From the NCBI GenBank assembly GCA_041481445.1, contig JBGPBV010000061.1:1-37527 (forward strand): DNA of 37,527 nucleotides, in the 5' to 3' direction. Under the pieces are notes generated by a model. It had not been told where the DNA came from and searched no databases. It was given only the letters and a program-made list of their open reading frames with translations. The stretch comes from AA29 sp041481445 (GTDB lineage Bacteria; Acidobacteriota; Vicinamibacteria; Fen-336). Below are positions 8,217 through 16,292 of the stretch, in pieces. The translations under genes and the position numbers were made by a program. Every line of letters starts with the position of its first letter. The first letter of the stretch is position 1.

Positions 8217-9440
8217 TCAGGAGACGAGGCCGCGGAGGAACGCCTCGGTGCGCCGCTCCACGACGTCCCAGTCGTACTCGGCGGCGACGTAGCGGCGGCC
8301 GGCCTCGCCCAGGTGGCCGCGCAGGCCCTCGTCGTCGAGCAGACGGCGCAGGGCCTCCGCGAACTCGGAGTAGCCGCGGTAGAAGAGTCCCCCGCCGCTG
8401 CGCACGCACTGGCCTTCGAGCACGCGGCAGGCCGAGTTGACGAGCACGGGACGGCCCATGGCCCAGGCCTCGAGCACGATCACGGAGAGGCTCTCGTAGG
8501 GAGAGGGCAGCACGAGGAGGAGGGACCCGGCGAGGAGGGCGAACTTCTCCTCCTCCGGGACGAAGCCGAGGTGGCGGATCTTCGGGTGCTCCGGGATCGC
8601 GAGGGCGGGACGGCCGACGAGCACGAGGGGCGGGAGGTCCTTTCGCTCCTCGGCCAGGCGCTGCCAGTAGGTGAAGAGCCGGTCCGCGCCCTTGTTGCGG
8701 TCGATGCGGCCCACGTAGAGGACGTACGGCCCGTGGAGGCCGAAGCGGGCGCGCACGTCGACCTCGCCGTGCCCCTCCGGCACGTTGATGCCGCTGCCCA
8801 CGACCACGGAGGGGACGGCCGTGTTGCCGCTCACGCCCTGCACCAGGCTGCGCTCCTCCGGCGTGAGGTACACGATGCCGCGCGCCGCCCGGAACAGGTC
8901 GCCGAACACGGGCAGCTCGATGGCGGGATCCTCCTCCGCGGTGGGGACGAGCACCGCCCGGTCGGCCACCGTGGGCAGGCCGAAGAAGGTCTGGTAGTAG
9001 CGGTACGAATAGAAGATGAAGAGGTCCACGTCGCGGAGGCCGCGCAGGGAGCGGACGAGCTCGGGGCTCTCGGGGCCGTTCTCCACCACCCACTGGCGTT
9101 CCTCGTCCCGCGTGTGCTCCTCGTGGAACACGAGGTCGGACTGGAGCGCGAAGCGGTGCTCGTCGCGCGGGCGGCGGACGGGGTGGCGCATCACCGGCAA
9201 CCCGTCGACGCGGTCGGGGCCGGGCGGATAGTGGTTGCGCCACTCCAGGTAGTCGAGCGCGCACGTCGTCACCACGCGCACGTCGTGACGGCGGGCCAGG
9301 CGCCCGGCCAGCCAGCGGCAGTGCAGCTCGGAGCCGCCCGCGACCTCCAGGCCGAAGCGTTGGATCACGAAGCAGAGCCGGAGCCTCTCCCGCCCCTGGC
9401 CGCGGGCCGGCGCGGCCCCCCTCGCCGGCTCAGCCGCCAT
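8217..9440 (-). CDS. GT4-like glycosyltransferase, paralogue of its upstream neighbour
   Basis: This 407-residue cytoplasmic glycosyltransferase has a GT-B fold. The N-terminal domain begins LRLCFVIQRFGLEVAGGSELHCRWLA, where GGSE is the acceptor-side glycine loop. The C-terminal domain has VLYVGRIDRNKG and the nucleotide-sugar-binding segment PSPYESLSVIVLEAWAMGRPVLVN, which contains the GT4 E-x7-E pattern. Length is typical. It shares most of these motifs, including YSYRYYQTFFGLP versus YSYRYWTTYHGLR, with the gene just upstream, so the pair looks like a tandem duplication. Its start overlaps that gene by 11 bases. The likely role is successive sugar additions to a surface polysaccharide; donor and acceptor are unknown. 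Confidence 0.92.
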   Translation of the reverse strand: MAAEPARGAAPARGQGRERLRLCFVIQRFGLEVAGGSELHCRWLAGRLARRHDVRVVTTCALDYLEWRNHYPPGPDRVDGLPVMRHPVRRPRDEHRFALQSDLVFHEEHTRDEERQWVVENGPESPELVRSLRGLRDVDLFIFYSYRYYQTFFGLPTVADRAVLVPTAEEDPAIELPVFGDLFRAARGIVYLTPEERSLVQGVSGNTAVPSVVVGSGINVPEGHGEVDVRARFGLHGPYVLYVGRIDRNKGADRLFTYWQRLAEERKDLPPLVLVGRPALAIPEHPKIRHLGFVPEEEKFALLAGSLLLVLPSPYESLSVIVLEAWAMGRPVLVNSACRVLEGQCVRSGGGLFYRGYSEFAEALRRLLDDEGLRGHLGEAGRRYVAAEYDWDVVERRTEAFLRGLVS

Positions 9441-10602
9441 GCACGGAGCCGAGCAGCCGCTCGTACTTGCCCATCACGACCGGCCAGGAGTAGTTCGATT
9501 CGTAGTAGGCGCGTCCGGCGCGGCCGAGGGCGTCGGCCGCCTGCCGGTGCCCGAGCATCCAGCCCAGGCCTTCCGCGAACTCCTCGTAGGAGGCGTAGTA
9601 GAGCCCGCCGTTCGCCCTCTGCACCTGTCCGCGCAGGACCGCGCAGCGGCCGTTGACCAGGGCCGGCCGCTCCATCTTCCAGGCCTCCAGCAGCGCCATC
9701 GAAAGGCTCTCGAACGGGCTCGGGTGGACGAGCAGGCGGCTGGCCCCGATGACCGAGAGCTTCTCCGCATCGGACAGGACCCCGAGGTGGGTCACGTTCA
9801 CGTGCACGGGGATGGGCAGGACCGCCTTGCCCACCAGGACCAGGCTCAGGTGCGGCGCCTTCTCCTGCACGTAGCGCAGGAAGTCCTCGAACAGGCGCGA
9901 GCAGCCCTTCTCGCGCTCGATGCGGCCGACGTACACCACGTAGTCGCCGAGCACGTCGAGCCGCCGGCGGATCTCGTCCGGGGAGGCGACCGCCTGATCC
10001 TCGATCCCGACCCCCACGACCTCGCCGGGGAGGGACTCCGCCGCCGTCATCTTGAGCAGCAGCTCCTTCTCCTCGACCGAGTTGAAGGCGTAGGCGGCCG
10101 GGAGCCGGAAGAACGGCTTGAACAGGCGCAGGCGGACCGCGCCGTCGTCCTCCGCCGTGGGGACGAGGATGCTCTTGGACGGCGCGACCCTCAGCCCGTG
10201 GTAGGTCGTCCAGTACCGGTATGAGAAGAAGATGAGGGCGTCGTAGTCGGAGTGCCGCGCCCGGAGGTGCTCGACCAGCCCCGGCGTGACCGGGCCGTGC
10301 TCCTCGATCCAGCGGCGCTCCTCGTCGTCCGTGTGCTCGAAGAAGTGGACCTTCGAGCTGAGCTCGTCGAAACCCTCGGAGGTGCGCGGGCGGGCGACCG
10401 GGAAGCGGCGCACGGGCAGGCCGCCCACCTCCGTCCGCCCCGCCTCGTACTTGTTCTCCCAGGTCAGGTAGTCCACGGCGGTGGTGGTGAGGACCTCCAC
10501 CTGGTGCCGCTCGGCCAGCCGCTGCGCGATCCAGCGCGCGTGGAGCTCCGCCCCCCCGATCACCTCCTCGCCGTAGCGCTGGACGATGAGGCCGATCCTC
10601 AT
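9430..10602 (-). CDS. GT4-like glycosyltransferase, second of a tandem pair
   Basis: This 390-residue GT-B glycosyltransferase starts MRIGLIVQRYGEEVIGGAELHARWIA. The conserved C-terminal features are VVYVGRIEREKG and HPSPFESLSMALLEAWKMERPALVN. It is first in order of the two paralogues: its ATG overlaps the stop of the preceding 161-residue gene as ATGA, and its end overlaps the next glycosyltransferase by 11 bases. The three genes therefore form one tightly coupled operon. The family transfers sugars from nucleotide donors to lipid-linked or other acceptors. Substrate specificity is not deducible. Confidence 0.92.
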   Translation of the reverse strand: MRIGLIVQRYGEEVIGGAELHARWIAQRLAERHQVEVLTTTAVDYLTWENKYEAGRTEVGGLPVRRFPVARPRTSEGFDELSSKVHFFEHTDDEERRWIEEHGPVTPGLVEHLRARHSDYDALIFFSYRYWTTYHGLRVAPSKSILVPTAEDDGAVRLRLFKPFFRLPAAYAFNSVEEKELLLKMTAAESLPGEVVGVGIEDQAVASPDEIRRRLDVLGDYVVYVGRIEREKGCSRLFEDFLRYVQEKAPHLSLVLVGKAVLPIPVHVNVTHLGVLSDAEKLSVIGASRLLVHPSPFESLSMALLEAWKMERPALVNGRCAVLRGQVQRANGGLYYASYEEFAEGLGWMLGHRQAADALGRAGRAYYESNYSWPVVMGKYERLLGSVHGG

Positions 10603-11084
10603 CCGGCGGACGGGCCGCCGTCGGGAGGAGCCGCGCCCTCGAGGACCTTGACCCGATGCCGCAGGGCCTGCAGCTCGACCTGCAGGCGGGCCGTCTCCCG
10701 GACGTTGTTGTGGAGGAGGTGGGCGAGGTAGAGGTTGATCTGGGCCTGCCGGTTGAGGAGGGCGTCGGTGTAGAGGCGGACGAAGGGGCGCACCAGCTTC
10801 TTCACGAGGATGAGGGCGCGCGCGCTCAGGCCGGTGCGCTGGGTGCGGATGAGGTAGTCGGTCTGGATGTTCCAGTCGTGGGTGGGGCCGAGCAGGCGCT
10901 CGAGCAGCTTGCCGTCGATGCGCGCCTCCTCGCCGTAGGCGCGCAGGCGCAGGCTCGTGAGCGACTCCACCTCCTCGTCCGTGTAGATCCCCTGCGCGCG
11001 CTTGCGCTGGATGGACTCCCGGATCTCCTTCATGATCTGCACGACGTCGGGGGCTTCGCCCGCGGGCGGGACCGTCTCGGCCAT
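10599..11084 (-). CDS. Small protein of a glycosyltransferase operon, function unknown
   Basis: This is a 161-residue, mostly helical protein. The N-terminal part contains VVQIMKEIRESIQRKRAQG, an amphipathic basic helix that I associate with polysaccharide-cluster proteins (often at the N-terminus of methyltransferases or glycosyltransferases). The middle reads GPTHDWNIQTDYLIRTQR; a helical region follows (residues 90-115, KKLVRPFVRLYTDALLNRQ), then a likely coiled coil (ARLQVELQALRHRVKVLEG, 132-150). It has no signal peptide. It is first in the operon with two glycosyltransferases, with an ATGA overlap, and may be a membrane-peripheral scaffold for them. The start at 11084 is supported by a -10-like hexamer 7 bases upstream. 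Confidence 0.8.
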   Translation of the reverse strand: MAETVPPAGEAPDVVQIMKEIRESIQRKRAQGIYTDEEVESLTSLRLRAYGEEARIDGKLLERLLGPTHDWNIQTDYLIRTQRTGLSARALILVKKLVRPFVRLYTDALLNRQAQINLYLAHLLHNNVRETARLQVELQALRHRVKVLEGAAPPDGGPSAG

Positions 11085-11097
11085 GCCGGCTAGTTTA
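11085..11097 (-). promoter_or_regulatory. Putative -10 element of the glycosyltransferase operon, leaderless
   Basis: On the minus strand TAAACT (11092-11097) ends 7 bases before the ATG at 11084. The intergenic space to the upstream lipoprotein gene is only 25 bases and contains no Shine-Dalgarno sequence. Confidence 0.4.
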
Positions 11098-11109
11098 AGC
11101 CGCGTCCCG

Positions 11110-12018
11110 TCAGTTTCGCGTGTGCAGGGCCTGGACGGCGTCGATGTCGGCGCCCTCGCTGCGCGTGGTCGCCCGCTCGCAGGGGAAGTTCTCGGCGTCG
11201 GAGACACGGACGTAGCGCGCGGTCTTGAGCCCCGTGCCCGCGAGGTCGAAGTCGCAGTGGTTCGACCGGTCGCCGGTGCCGCCGTCGCCGCAGGGCTTGA
11301 CGCCCAGGTCGACCCAGGGCCCGTCCGGGCTGCCGGCGACGTCCACGCCCACGCCCTCGAACTGGATGTACTGGAAGACGCGCAGGTCGGGCCCGTCCTG
11401 GTCGGAGATGCACACGCCCATGTCCACCGTCACGTAGCCGTCCTGGCCGAGGCTGAGGATCCCGGAGTAGCTGGCCTCCGTGTTGCCGCGCGCGTCCGGG
11501 GGCCCGAGGACGTTGCTCGGATCCAGGAACGGGCGGCGGTTCGTGCGCTGCGTGCACTGGGTCAGGAACACGTCGATCACGGCCTTGGCGTAGGGGTCTC
11601 CCGCGGTGCAGGGCACCGAGACGTCGAACGCGGCCGGCTTGGACTCGACCTGGCGCTCCCCGGCATGCCCGACCGCCTTCCACTGGTACGCGCGGCCGCG
11701 GTCGAGCGGCGCGGTGGCCGTCACCTGGGTTCGCGACGCGCCCGCCGGCACGTCCTTGATGTCCTGCACGACGCTCCCGCCCGGCAGGGCGAGGACGACG
11801 AACTCGTACGTGGCCTGGCCGGCGTCGAACCCCTTCGCGTTGACGACGACGAAGGTGGGCGTCTGGCTGTCGACCGTGCCCCCGTCCGTGGGACTGGAGG
11901 CCACCGGGGCGTCGGGAGCCACCGGGGTGGGCACGGCGGGAGCGCCATGTCCGTGGCATCCCGCGGCGGTGGCGCCGGCGACGACGATGAAGATGAAGAC
12001 AGCCGGGCGGCGAGGCAA
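11110..12018 (-). CDS. Lipoprotein with FN3-like and discoidin-like regions
   Basis: This 302-residue predicted lipoprotein has the lipobox TAAGC, with the modified cysteine at residue 21. A proline/alanine-rich linker follows, then a fibronectin type III-like segment (about 40-130: SPTDGGTVDSQTPTFVVVNAKG to AYQWKAVGHAG). The C-terminal half contains VLGPPDARG, YSGILSLGQDGYVTVDMG and ARYVRVSDAENF, a pattern seen in discoidin-like extracellular domains of surface proteins. Several cysteines (CTAGD, LTQC, GVCIS, KPCGD, NHCDF, NFPCE) could form disulfides outside the cytoplasm. The only reasonable start is TTG at 12018, which gives a proper signal peptide. A carbohydrate- or surface-binding role is inferred. 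Confidence 0.78.
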   Translation of the reverse strand: MPRRPAVFIFIVVAGATAAGCHGHGAPAVPTPVAPDAPVASSPTDGGTVDSQTPTFVVVNAKGFDAGQATYEFVVLALPGGSVVQDIKDVPAGASRTQVTATAPLDRGRAYQWKAVGHAGERQVESKPAAFDVSVPCTAGDPYAKAVIDVFLTQCTQRTNRRPFLDPSNVLGPPDARGNTEASYSGILSLGQDGYVTVDMGVCISDQDGPDLRVFQYIQFEGVGVDVAGSPDGPWVDLGVKPCGDGGTGDRSNHCDFDLAGTGLKTARYVRVSDAENFPCERATTRSEGADIDAVQALHTRN

Positions 12019-12027
12019 CCGCCGCGG

Positions 12028-12049
12028 ATTATAGCGGCCGGGACCGCTA
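12028..12049 (-). promoter_or_regulatory. Consensus -10 with overlapping inverted repeat before the lipoprotein gene
   Basis: On the minus strand TATAAT (12028-12033) lies 9 bases before the TTG start. Just upstream and touching it is a perfect inverted repeat, TAGCGG-6-CCGCTA (12032-12049), which could be an operator. The repeat also overlaps the end of the small upstream ORF. Confidence 0.5.
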
Positions 12050-12229
12050 CCTCAGGCCCGAGGACAGGTCGATCACGATCCGCCCGACGTCGGCGACGCG
12101 CGCGGTCGAGGCTTTCACGACCTCGTCCCGCACTCGGCTGACCAGCTCGGCCGCCCCGCGCTCGGCCGGACCGGACGCCGCCACCACCACCCCCGACAGG
12201 AGCCACGCCCCGGCGCGCACCGCTGACAT
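12047..12229 (-). CDS. Small 60-residue predicted exported or membrane protein
   Basis: This short ORF begins MSAVRAGAWLLSGVVVAASG, a plausible signal or anchor segment, followed by a charged helical tail (ERGAAELVSRVRDEVVKAS). The main support is a strong Shine-Dalgarno AGGAGG four bases before the ATG at 12229, in a gap otherwise unoccupied. I do not recognise the family. The 3' end overlaps the promoter region of the lipoprotein gene. Confidence 0.45.
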   Translation of the reverse strand: MSAVRAGAWLLSGVVVAASGPAERGAAELVSRVRDEVVKASTARVADVGRIVIDLSSGLR

Positions 12230-12336
12230 CGTCCCTCCTCACCCGGCTGTTTCGCCCCGGGTCGTGGAAGGAAGATCGGCAGCGGCGTCGAGGGAGTGGT
12301 TCGCGAGTTGTTACGGAATTGCGACCCCGGCGGCCG

Positions 12337-12345
12337 TGTGATAAT
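12337..12345 (+). promoter_or_regulatory. Extended -10 promoter of the winged-helix/FHA gene
   Basis: TGTGATAAT at 12337-12345 is an extended -10 (TGn plus GATAAT). Transcription would start near 12352, giving a leader of about 16 bases with AAGGG about six bases before the GTG at 12368. Confidence 0.5.
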
Positions 12346-12367
12346 CGCCACTCCTCAAGGGCCAGAT

Positions 12368-13045
12368 GTGACTCTCACGCGCGTGGCCTTCGCGGACTGC
12401 GTCTTCGACACGGGCCGGCGCGAGCTGCTGAAGCGGGGCCGGCCGGTCCATCTCTCGCCCAAGGCGTTCGAGCTGCTCCGCGCCCTCCTCGAGCGGCGGC
12501 CCGACGCCGTGGCCAAGGCGGAGCTGCGCGACCGGCTCTGGCCGGACCTGGCCGTCGGGCACACCAGCCTGGGCCGCGCCCTCGTCGAGGTGCGCGCGGC
12601 CGTCGGCGACGACGCCCGGGACGCCCGCCTGATCCGGACGGTGCACGGCTTCGGCTACGCGTTCGTGGGCACGGCCACCGAGGTGGGCGCGCCGGACGCC
12701 GGGGCGGTGCGCTCCAACTTCCGCCTGGCCTGGGGACAGCGGGAGATCGAGCTGCCGGTGGGCGAGAACGTCCTCGGGAGGGCGCCCGGGTGCGCGCTGT
12801 GGATCGACGCGCCCGGCATCTCACGCCGTCATGCGCGCGTGGTGGTGACCGACTCGGGGGCGACGATCGAGGACCTGGGCAGCAAGAACGGGACCTATCT
12901 GGGCGGACGGAAGATCGCGGGGCCGGTCGGCCTGGCCCACGGCGACGAGATCTGCTTCGGCTCCGTCCGCGCCGCCGGCTCCGTGCGCATGACCGTGCAC
13001 GTCTTCCAGGACGCGGGCTCGACGCGCAGCGAGCCGAGCGCCTGA
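12368..13045 (+). CDS. Winged-helix (OmpR-type) DNA-binding protein fused to an FHA domain
   Basis: This 225-residue regulator starts at GTG 12368. Residues 5-100 form a PhoB/OmpR-type winged helix (VHLSPKAFELLRALLERRPDAV, then RTVHGFGYAFVG, the wing). Residues about 125-215 are a forkhead-associated domain with the phosphothreonine-binding set: LGRAPGC, GISRRHARV and LGSKNGTYLGG. It has no receiver domain, so its input is presumably binding of a phosphothreonine protein, linking it to a Ser/Thr kinase elsewhere. This architecture is common in Acidobacteriota and Deltaproteobacteria-like genomes. The longer frame from 12296 would include the promoter and is less likely. It converges on queA with a 4-base gap. 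Confidence 0.88.
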   Translation: MTLTRVAFADCVFDTGRRELLKRGRPVHLSPKAFELLRALLERRPDAVAKAELRDRLWPDLAVGHTSLGRALVEVRAAVGDDARDARLIRTVHGFGYAFVGTATEVGAPDAGAVRSNFRLAWGQREIELPVGENVLGRAPGCALWIDAPGISRRHARVVVTDSGATIEDLGSKNGTYLGGRKIAGPVGLAHGDEICFGSVRAAGSVRMTVHVFQDAGSTRSEPSA

Positions 13046-13049
13046 GGGT

Positions 13050-14111
13050 CTAGACCGACCTCGGCAAGATCAGGCACGAGTCCCCGAACTCGTGCGCGAG
13101 GTACCCGGCCGCCTCGGCATGGGCGAGGGCGCGGCGCAGGAGGGGCTCGGGGGCGAAGGCCTGCAGCAGCTCGAAGTGGCTCTCGCCCGGCTGGTGCACA
13201 CCGGTAAGCAGGCCATCCACGACGCGCGGCCGGAACGCGGGACCGATGCGCAGGCTCGTGCGGCCCTCTCCCGCGGCGAGACGGCCTTCCCCCGACTCCG
13301 CCGCGCCCTCGAGCGCGCGCACGACCGTGGTCCCGACGGCCACCACTCGCCCGCCAGTGGCGCGCGTGCGGGCGACGGCCTCCACCGTCTCCGCCGGGAT
13401 GTCGAAGCGCTCGGGCAGGGGAAGGGCGGCGTCCAGCGCCGGCTCGCCCGTGGACGAGAGGCCAGCGGCGTGCGTCACCGCGGCCAGGCCCACGCCGCGC
13501 CGCCGCGCCTCGAGGAGGATGCGCCAGGTGAGCGGCCGTCCCGCGGAGGGAGGCTCCGCCGCCCACGGGCGCGACGCGTACGCGGTCTGCACGTGCCACA
13601 GGGCCAGCGGCGCGCGCACGTACGAGTACTGGACGGGCCGGCCGCCGCGGTAGACGGCGGCCCAGAGCGCATCGCCTTCGCGGTCGAAGACCAGGCGGAC
13701 CAGTCGCGGCGAGACCTCGGACACGCCGACGACGGTCGCGTGCAGCGGGGAGCCGTCCGGGATGGGATTGGCCGGGCCCGGGAACGCGAGCACGGATCCG
13801 GGTCCCAGCCGCGGGGGCGCCGGCCGGTCCTCCGTGCGCCAGCGCCAGTTCCCCTCCCCCAGCAGCGCCGCCGTCCACACGCCGTCCTCGGCGGGACCGA
13901 GGAGGCGCACCTCCACCGGCACCCCGTCGGTGGCCTCGCCCTGCAGGCTGCCGGGCAGGGTCGCCGCGTCGTTGACCACCAGGAGGTCTCCCGCGCGGAG
14001 GCGGGAGGGCAGATCGCGAACGATGAAGTCCGCGATCGCGTCGCGGTCGGGATCGACCACGAGCATCCGCTCGGCCTCGGTCTCCTCGCGCGGCCAGGCC
14101 GCCGTCTTCAC
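13050..14111 (-). CDS. queA: QueA-like S-adenosylmethionine:tRNA ribosyltransferase-isomerase
   Basis: QueA transfers and isomerises the ribosyl part of S-adenosylmethionine onto 7-aminomethyl-7-deazaguanine in tRNA, making epoxyqueuosine. This 353-residue protein has the family motifs LRAGDLLVVNDAATLPGSL (near the N-terminus), AVYRGGRPVQYSYV, HVQTAYASRPWAAEPPSAG, AVTHAAGLSSTG, GRVVAVGTTVVRALE and GLLTGVHQPGESHFELL. It is shorter and more divergent than typical QueA, so a related activity is possible. The start is GTG 14111, overlapping the stop of the short-chain dehydrogenase gene (GTGA). No other queuosine gene is in the window. Confidence 0.88.
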   Translation of the reverse strand: MKTAAWPREETEAERMLVVDPDRDAIADFIVRDLPSRLRAGDLLVVNDAATLPGSLQGEATDGVPVEVRLLGPAEDGVWTAALLGEGNWRWRTEDRPAPPRLGPGSVLAFPGPANPIPDGSPLHATVVGVSEVSPRLVRLVFDREGDALWAAVYRGGRPVQYSYVRAPLALWHVQTAYASRPWAAEPPSAGRPLTWRILLEARRRGVGLAAVTHAAGLSSTGEPALDAALPLPERFDIPAETVEAVARTRATGGRVVAVGTTVVRALEGAAESGEGRLAAGEGRTSLRIGPAFRPRVVDGLLTGVHQPGESHFELLQAFAPEPLLRRALAHAEAAGYLAHEFGDSCLILPRSV

Positions 14112-14872
14112 GGGCGCGCCCCCGCGCCGGCGAGCGCCGGCCGGGCACGCGGCGAGGTCCACCGTGCCGCCTCGATCCGCGCGCCCGACGGCAGGTCCTC
14201 GGCCGCACGGACGATCTCCACGATCTGCCGCGCCACCGCCGCGGGATCGGCGAGCGCGGCCCGATCCGCCTCCGGCACGGCCGCCGCGTGCATGGCGGTG
14301 TCCATCTCGCCGGGGTCGACGGTCAGGACGCGCACGCCGGTGCCCTCGAGCTCGGCGGCCCAGACGCGGCCGAGGTGGTCGAGGGCGGCCTTGGAGACAC
14401 CGTAGGCGCCCCAGGTCGGATAGCCGTTCACGGAGGCATCGGAGGTGACCTGCAGGACGAGGCCACGGCCGCGCAGCACCATCCCGCCGACGATCGCGCG
14501 GGTCAGCCGGAACGGGCCCATCAGGTTGACGTCGAGCACGCCCGCCAGGTCCTCGCATTCGGTGTCGAGGAGGAGGCGCAGGGGTGTCGGCCCCAGCGTG
14601 CTCGCGTTGTGGACCAGGAGGTCGATGGGCCCGGCCAGGGCCGCCGCCGCTCCCGCGATCCGATGGATGTCCTCCTTCACCCCGACGTCGGCCACGAAGC
14701 CATGGGCCTGGCCCCCCTCGGCGCGGATGGCGTCCACGACCTTCGCGAGCTCGGGGGCGCCCCGCGCGACGAGAACCACGCGGGCGCCCTCCCGGGCCAG
14801 GGCGTGCCCCAGCGCCGCGCCCAGGCCCCGGCTGCCCCCGGTCACGAGGGCCACTCTCCCGTCCATCTGCAT
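14108..14872 (-). CDS. Short-chain dehydrogenase/reductase
   Basis: This 254-residue classical SDR has the cofactor loop GGSRGLG, NAS after strand 4, a serine in QVTSDAS, and the catalytic YGVSK (Y-x3-K). It is an NAD(P)-dependent oxidoreductase of unknown substrate. A strong Shine-Dalgarno (AGGAGG) precedes two candidate ATGs, at 14872 and 14866 (spacing 4 and 10); either is possible. It is transcribed divergently from the XRE-cupin gene, which may regulate it. It is coupled to queA by a 4-base overlap. Confidence 0.93.
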   Translation of the reverse strand: MQMDGRVALVTGGSRGLGAALGHALAREGARVVLVARGAPELAKVVDAIRAEGGQAHGFVADVGVKEDIHRIAGAAAALAGPIDLLVHNASTLGPTPLRLLLDTECEDLAGVLDVNLMGPFRLTRAIVGGMVLRGRGLVLQVTSDASVNGYPTWGAYGVSKAALDHLGRVWAAELEGTGVRVLTVDPGEMDTAMHAAAVPEADRAALADPAAVARQIVEIVRAAEDLPSGARIEAARWTSPRARPALAGAGARP

Positions 14873-14924
14873 CCGTCCTCCTTCACCCGGAGAATACGGC
14901 CCCTCCGCCATCAAGCCGACAAAA

Positions 14925-14953
14925 TTGCCAATGTATTGGCGGACGTCTATCCT
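14925..14953 (+). promoter_or_regulatory. Promoter with palindromic operator, XRE-cupin gene
   Basis: A -35-like TTGCCA (14925-14930) is followed after 17 bases by TATCCT (14948-14953), 6 bases before the ATG at 14960. A perfect palindrome, GCCAAT-GT-ATTGGC (14927-14940), covers the -35 and spacer. It is a good candidate for autoregulation and for control of the divergent SDR-queA operon. Confidence 0.6.
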
Positions 14954-14959
14954 CTGGGC

Positions 14960-15514
14960 ATGAGCGACCCGCTGGCCGAGCGCCTGGCCGCCAACATCCG
15001 GCAGCTGCGCGAGTCGAGGGGGATGACGCAGGAGCAGATGGCGCGGCTGTCCGGCATCCCGCGCGCCACCTGGGGCCACCTGGAGTCGGGCAGCGCGAAC
15101 CCGACCCTGTCCGTGCTGCACAAGGTCGCGCTCGCCCTGCAGGTCCCGCTCGAGGAGATGACCTCCGCCCCGCGGGCGACCTCCCGCCACTACCCGCGGG
15201 CCGCCCTCGAGACCCACAAGCAGGGCGACGGCACCATCCGCAAGCTCCTCCCCGATCCCATCCCGGGCGTCGTCATCGACCGCATGGAGATCCCGGCCGG
15301 CGGGCGCATCCCGGGCGTGCCGCACATGCCGGGGACGCGCGAGTACCTGACCTGCGAGGCGGGCGAGATCCTCCTCGCCGTCGCCGGCGAGCAGTCGCGG
15401 CTGACGCCCGGGGACGTGGTGGTGTTCAGGGGCGACCAGCGCCACTCGTATCGGAACCCGGGCCCGCGGACGGCGGTGGGCTACTCGGTCGTGCTGCTGG
15501 CACCCGGGATCTGA
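14960..15514 (+). CDS. XRE-family regulator with C-terminal cupin domain
   Basis: This 184-residue transcription factor has a helix-turn-helix at about residues 8-62 (LAANIRQLRESRGMTQEQMA, then SGIPRATWGHLESG) and a cupin domain at about 95-183 (PHMPGTREYLTCEAGEILL and LTPGDVVVFRGDQRHSYRN). The cupin presumably senses a small molecule. Members often control catabolic or stress genes and commonly sit beside an enzyme gene. Here it is divergent from the SDR-queA pair across 87 bases containing a perfect palindrome. The start is ATG 14960; no Shine-Dalgarno is seen, and the -10-like hexamer position suggests a leaderless transcript. Confidence 0.93.
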   Translation: MSDPLAERLAANIRQLRESRGMTQEQMARLSGIPRATWGHLESGSANPTLSVLHKVALALQVPLEEMTSAPRATSRHYPRAALETHKQGDGTIRKLLPDPIPGVVIDRMEIPAGGRIPGVPHMPGTREYLTCEAGEILLAVAGEQSRLTPGDVVVFRGDQRHSYRNPGPRTAVGYSVVLLAPGI

Positions 15515-15521
15515 CCGCCGG

Positions 15522-16205
15522 TCACCAGTCGCCGCGGCGGATGGCGGGCACGTCGACGACGCGCGTCACCGCCGCGGGCGGATGCTCGACCGCGTACACG
15601 AGGGACGTCACCATCTGGGCCAGGGTGACGAGGCCGAGCCGCCGCGCGGTCTCCCGCGTCGACGGCAGGCGCTCGGCCAGCCAGTAGAGAGGCAGGAGGG
15701 CCGCCGCCCAGCGGTGGCCGGGGCCGAGCACGTACCAGGGCCGCAAGATGGTCGCGCGCAGACCGGCGGTGGCGAGCAGGGCCTCTCCCTGCATGCGCAC
15801 GGCGATGTAGTCCCCCATCAGCGGGCCGGGATGGGCGACGCTGACGTACACGAAGTGGGCGATCCCCGTGGACGCCGCCACCGACGACGACGCGCGCACG
15901 GAGGCGAGGTCGACCTTCTCGAACTCGGCGGCCTTGGACGGGCTCGGGCGGGGCGTCCCCACCAGCTGCACGAACGTGTCCGAGGGCGCGACGGCGTGGG
16001 CGAAGGTCGCGGCCTCGAGCGCGTTGCCGATGACCACCTCGCAGCTCCCGGGAAGGTGGTCCTCGGCGCCCGGCCGCACGAGCGCCCGCACGCGATGGCC
16101 GCGAGCGAGCAGGCGGGGGATCAGGCGGCGGCCGAGGTACCCGGTGCCGCCGGTGACGAAGACCCGGCGGCTGGTGCCCGCCGCGCCGGCCACGCTCGCG
16201 TTCAT
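15522..16205 (-). CDS. NAD(P)-binding atypical SDR (NmrA/epimerase-like)
   Basis: This 227-residue Rossmann protein has VFVTGGTGYLGRRLIPRLLARGH near the N-terminus, the atypical SDR signature G-x-x-G-x-x-G. Later come VEKVDLAS-type contacts (FEKVDLASVRA), VYVSVAHPG and ILRPWYVLGPGHRW. The classical Y-x3-K is absent, as in NmrA-like and complex I assembly-like SDRs that bind NAD(P) without clear dehydrogenase activity. AGGAG lies 11 bases before ATG 16205, or 8 before an adjacent in-frame GTG (16208). The 3' end is 7 bases from the convergent XRE-cupin gene. Function is unknown. Confidence 0.87.
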   Translation of the reverse strand: MNASVAGAAGTSRRVFVTGGTGYLGRRLIPRLLARGHRVRALVRPGAEDHLPGSCEVVIGNALEAATFAHAVAPSDTFVQLVGTPRPSPSKAAEFEKVDLASVRASSSVAASTGIAHFVYVSVAHPGPLMGDYIAVRMQGEALLATAGLRATILRPWYVLGPGHRWAAALLPLYWLAERLPSTRETARRLGLVTLAQMVTSLVYAVEHPPAAVTRVVDVPAIRRGDW

Positions 16206-16292
16206 CACGGCCGCTGCTCCTTCGCGTCGATCGGATGGGGTCGCCCACACTAGCACGTGCCTGAATCCAAGCGTTTGAAGTGCGATCCACGA

